Assembly (NCBI GenBank): GCA_917880885.1
Contig: OU862928.1
Coordinates: 11,179,721 to 11,243,720, forward strand
Length of the DNA stretch: 64,000 nt
DNA from: Limnephilus marmoratus
Taxonomy: Eukaryota; Arthropoda; Insecta; Trichoptera; Limnephilidae
Direction: 5' to 3'
Below, one piece after another: positions 62,985 through 64,000 of this stretch (its first letter is position 1; every line of letters begins with the position of its first letter). The notes below the pieces were generated by a model. That model had not been told where the DNA came from. It searched no databases and worked only from the letters and a program-made list of their open reading frames with translations. The position numbers and the translations under genes were made by a program.

Positions 62985-63357
62985 CGTCTGGAGCCAGTGA
63001 GACTATGGCATCCCCATATGGGGTATGTTGTGAGGCTGAAGGTAGCGGGGAGGGGAAGGAGGTGGGGAAGAGGAAGGTTGGGAAGTACCTGGCTATTCAG
63101 ATCTGGTCACTAAACACGGCTAAAGCCATTTTCAAGCAACGTTTCAATTCTGAATGGTGGTCTTACACCAGGGCGATACTGATAGTATCTTCCACTCTGG
63201 AACATGCCGCAAATATACTATATATTATTTTTTAAATGAATTAATTGTGAAATAACACAAATTAATCAAATAAAATTTATTTGCGCATGCCGGGTCGAAC
63301 CCGCGACCTCCGGAATATGAGTCAAGAGTCTTAGCCACTGGACAACGGAGGTCGTCA
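62985..63357 (-). mobile_element. tRNA-derived SINE, best headed copy
   Basis: On the minus strand the head (63357-63280) has A box GTGGCTAAGACTC and B box GGTCGCGGGTTCGACCC, followed by an AT-rich hairpin and the body with ATGTTCCAGAGTGGAAGATA and CCAGATCTGAATAGCCAGGT, ending CATATGGGGATGCCATAGTC and the text at 62985. Length about 370 bases. Confidence 0.8.
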
Positions 63358-63817
63358 AACCTGGTCACTATTGAAGAATCCGCTATGCCGTAAACAATAC
63401 GCCCAGTTTCTTGGAAGCCAGATTTAGTCTTTATTAACGAGCGTGATCCCATCAAATTGCACCAGACCGTCACTGATCTCCCTCTTCGGCGACATCAAAC
63501 TCACATGGGTTTTTGAGACCGACCTTGTTGGAAGTTGAAACTGACCTTGTTGGCATTACCCCAGGCATGAACCTTCTTAACCACCTCAAGGAGGTTCGTG
63601 TTTACAACTTTTTGTCTCATAACTTTCCGAGCTTTTGTGAAGTTGGCCTTTCAAGATAATCCCCGTGAACAGTGCTTTATCAGTGTACCAATGAATTGGT
63701 GCACATTCATGGAGATTGTTTAGGTAAGTGCAACGAAAACGTCAGTGCAGTCAAATAGATTTGCTACCTCTTATCAAAAACTATATTACATACCTTCTTC
63801 TTGGTGTGTCCTATCAG

Positions 63818-63924
63818 GTCCCCCCGACGCGCGACGCGACGTTGGCGATCACTCTGGAAAATGTCTCTCTGTCTTGAGCTGCCCGGAATACCTCCTCCAC
63901 ACTTTTAATGCCAGTCCGCTCTCG
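63818..63924 (+). CDS. Tentative exon 13 of the modular serine protease
   Basis: After the acceptor CCTATCAG the frame continues from exon 12 in phase 1 as SPPDARRDVGDHSGKCLSVL, then SCPEYLLHTFNASPL, with a possible donor GTATAT at 63925. The G-x-C and S-C-x-x-L text faintly resembles a clip domain, but the expected first cysteine is missing. The pyrimidine tract is weak and the frame meets a stop at 63964 if the donor is not used. The window ends soon after. Confidence 0.25.
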
Positions 63925-64000
63925 TATATTTTGCGGCCAAGATATTTTATATTTATATATAAATAAAAATGTGCTTGGTGATATATATGAGATGCCTATG

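Overview
This window is eukaryotic, from an insect with a repeat-rich genome. The order cannot be fixed from the sequence. The evidence is phase-consistent GT-AG exons of an insect-type modular serine protease, insect-type BEL/Pao, R1, Jockey/CR1, mariner, hAT and piggyBac relics, and AT-rich intergenic DNA. A Lepidoptera-like HP14 protease is the nearest family I can name, but I see no LDLa repeats.

One host gene on the + strand runs across almost the whole window. Its exons lie at 4850-4886 (signal peptide), 8957-8996 (linker), 11096-11286 (sushi/CCP), 21770-21979 (wonton-like Cys-rich module), 22513-22680, 24915-25039, 37664-37843, 52240-52399 and 53818-54045 (chymotrypsin-fold protease with His, Asp and Ser). 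Then come 55704-55907 (a second wonton-like module), 56311-56347 (a second linker), 62163-62365 (a second CCP) and a tentative exon at 63818. All junction phases agree. The catalytic domain ends in a phase-1 donor rather than a stop, so the gene may be a mosaic protease with modules on both sides of the catalytic domain. It may instead be two adjacent paralogues. The gene probably continues beyond 64000.

The introns (up to about 14 kb) are filled with nested transposable elements. An intact-looking two-ORF CR1/Jockey-type element lies at about 13.1-19.3 kb. Its neighbours are truncated or broken non-LTR pieces. A mariner at 26100-28733 is split by an R1-type element. A hAT element at 28884-36215 (8-bp target duplication) is split by a non-autonomous BEL/Pao element at 29383-34510 (5-bp target duplication) and by a smaller hAT-like element. 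A 1.2-kb tandem repeat at 39501-46325 has its second unit split by a second two-ORF non-LTR element at 41608-46033. A hAT MITE, a piggyBac MITE, hairpin MITEs, a tRNA-headed SINE family and an unusual repeat carrying a tRNA-Thr-like sequence are scattered through the rest.

The most unusual signals are hammerhead-ribozyme-like cores at several places (best at 49474-49516), the post-catalytic modules of the protease, the BEL element whose reverse transcriptase is replaced by a long Lys/Arg-rich open frame, and the tRNA-Thr-like sequence framed by imperfect inverted repeats.
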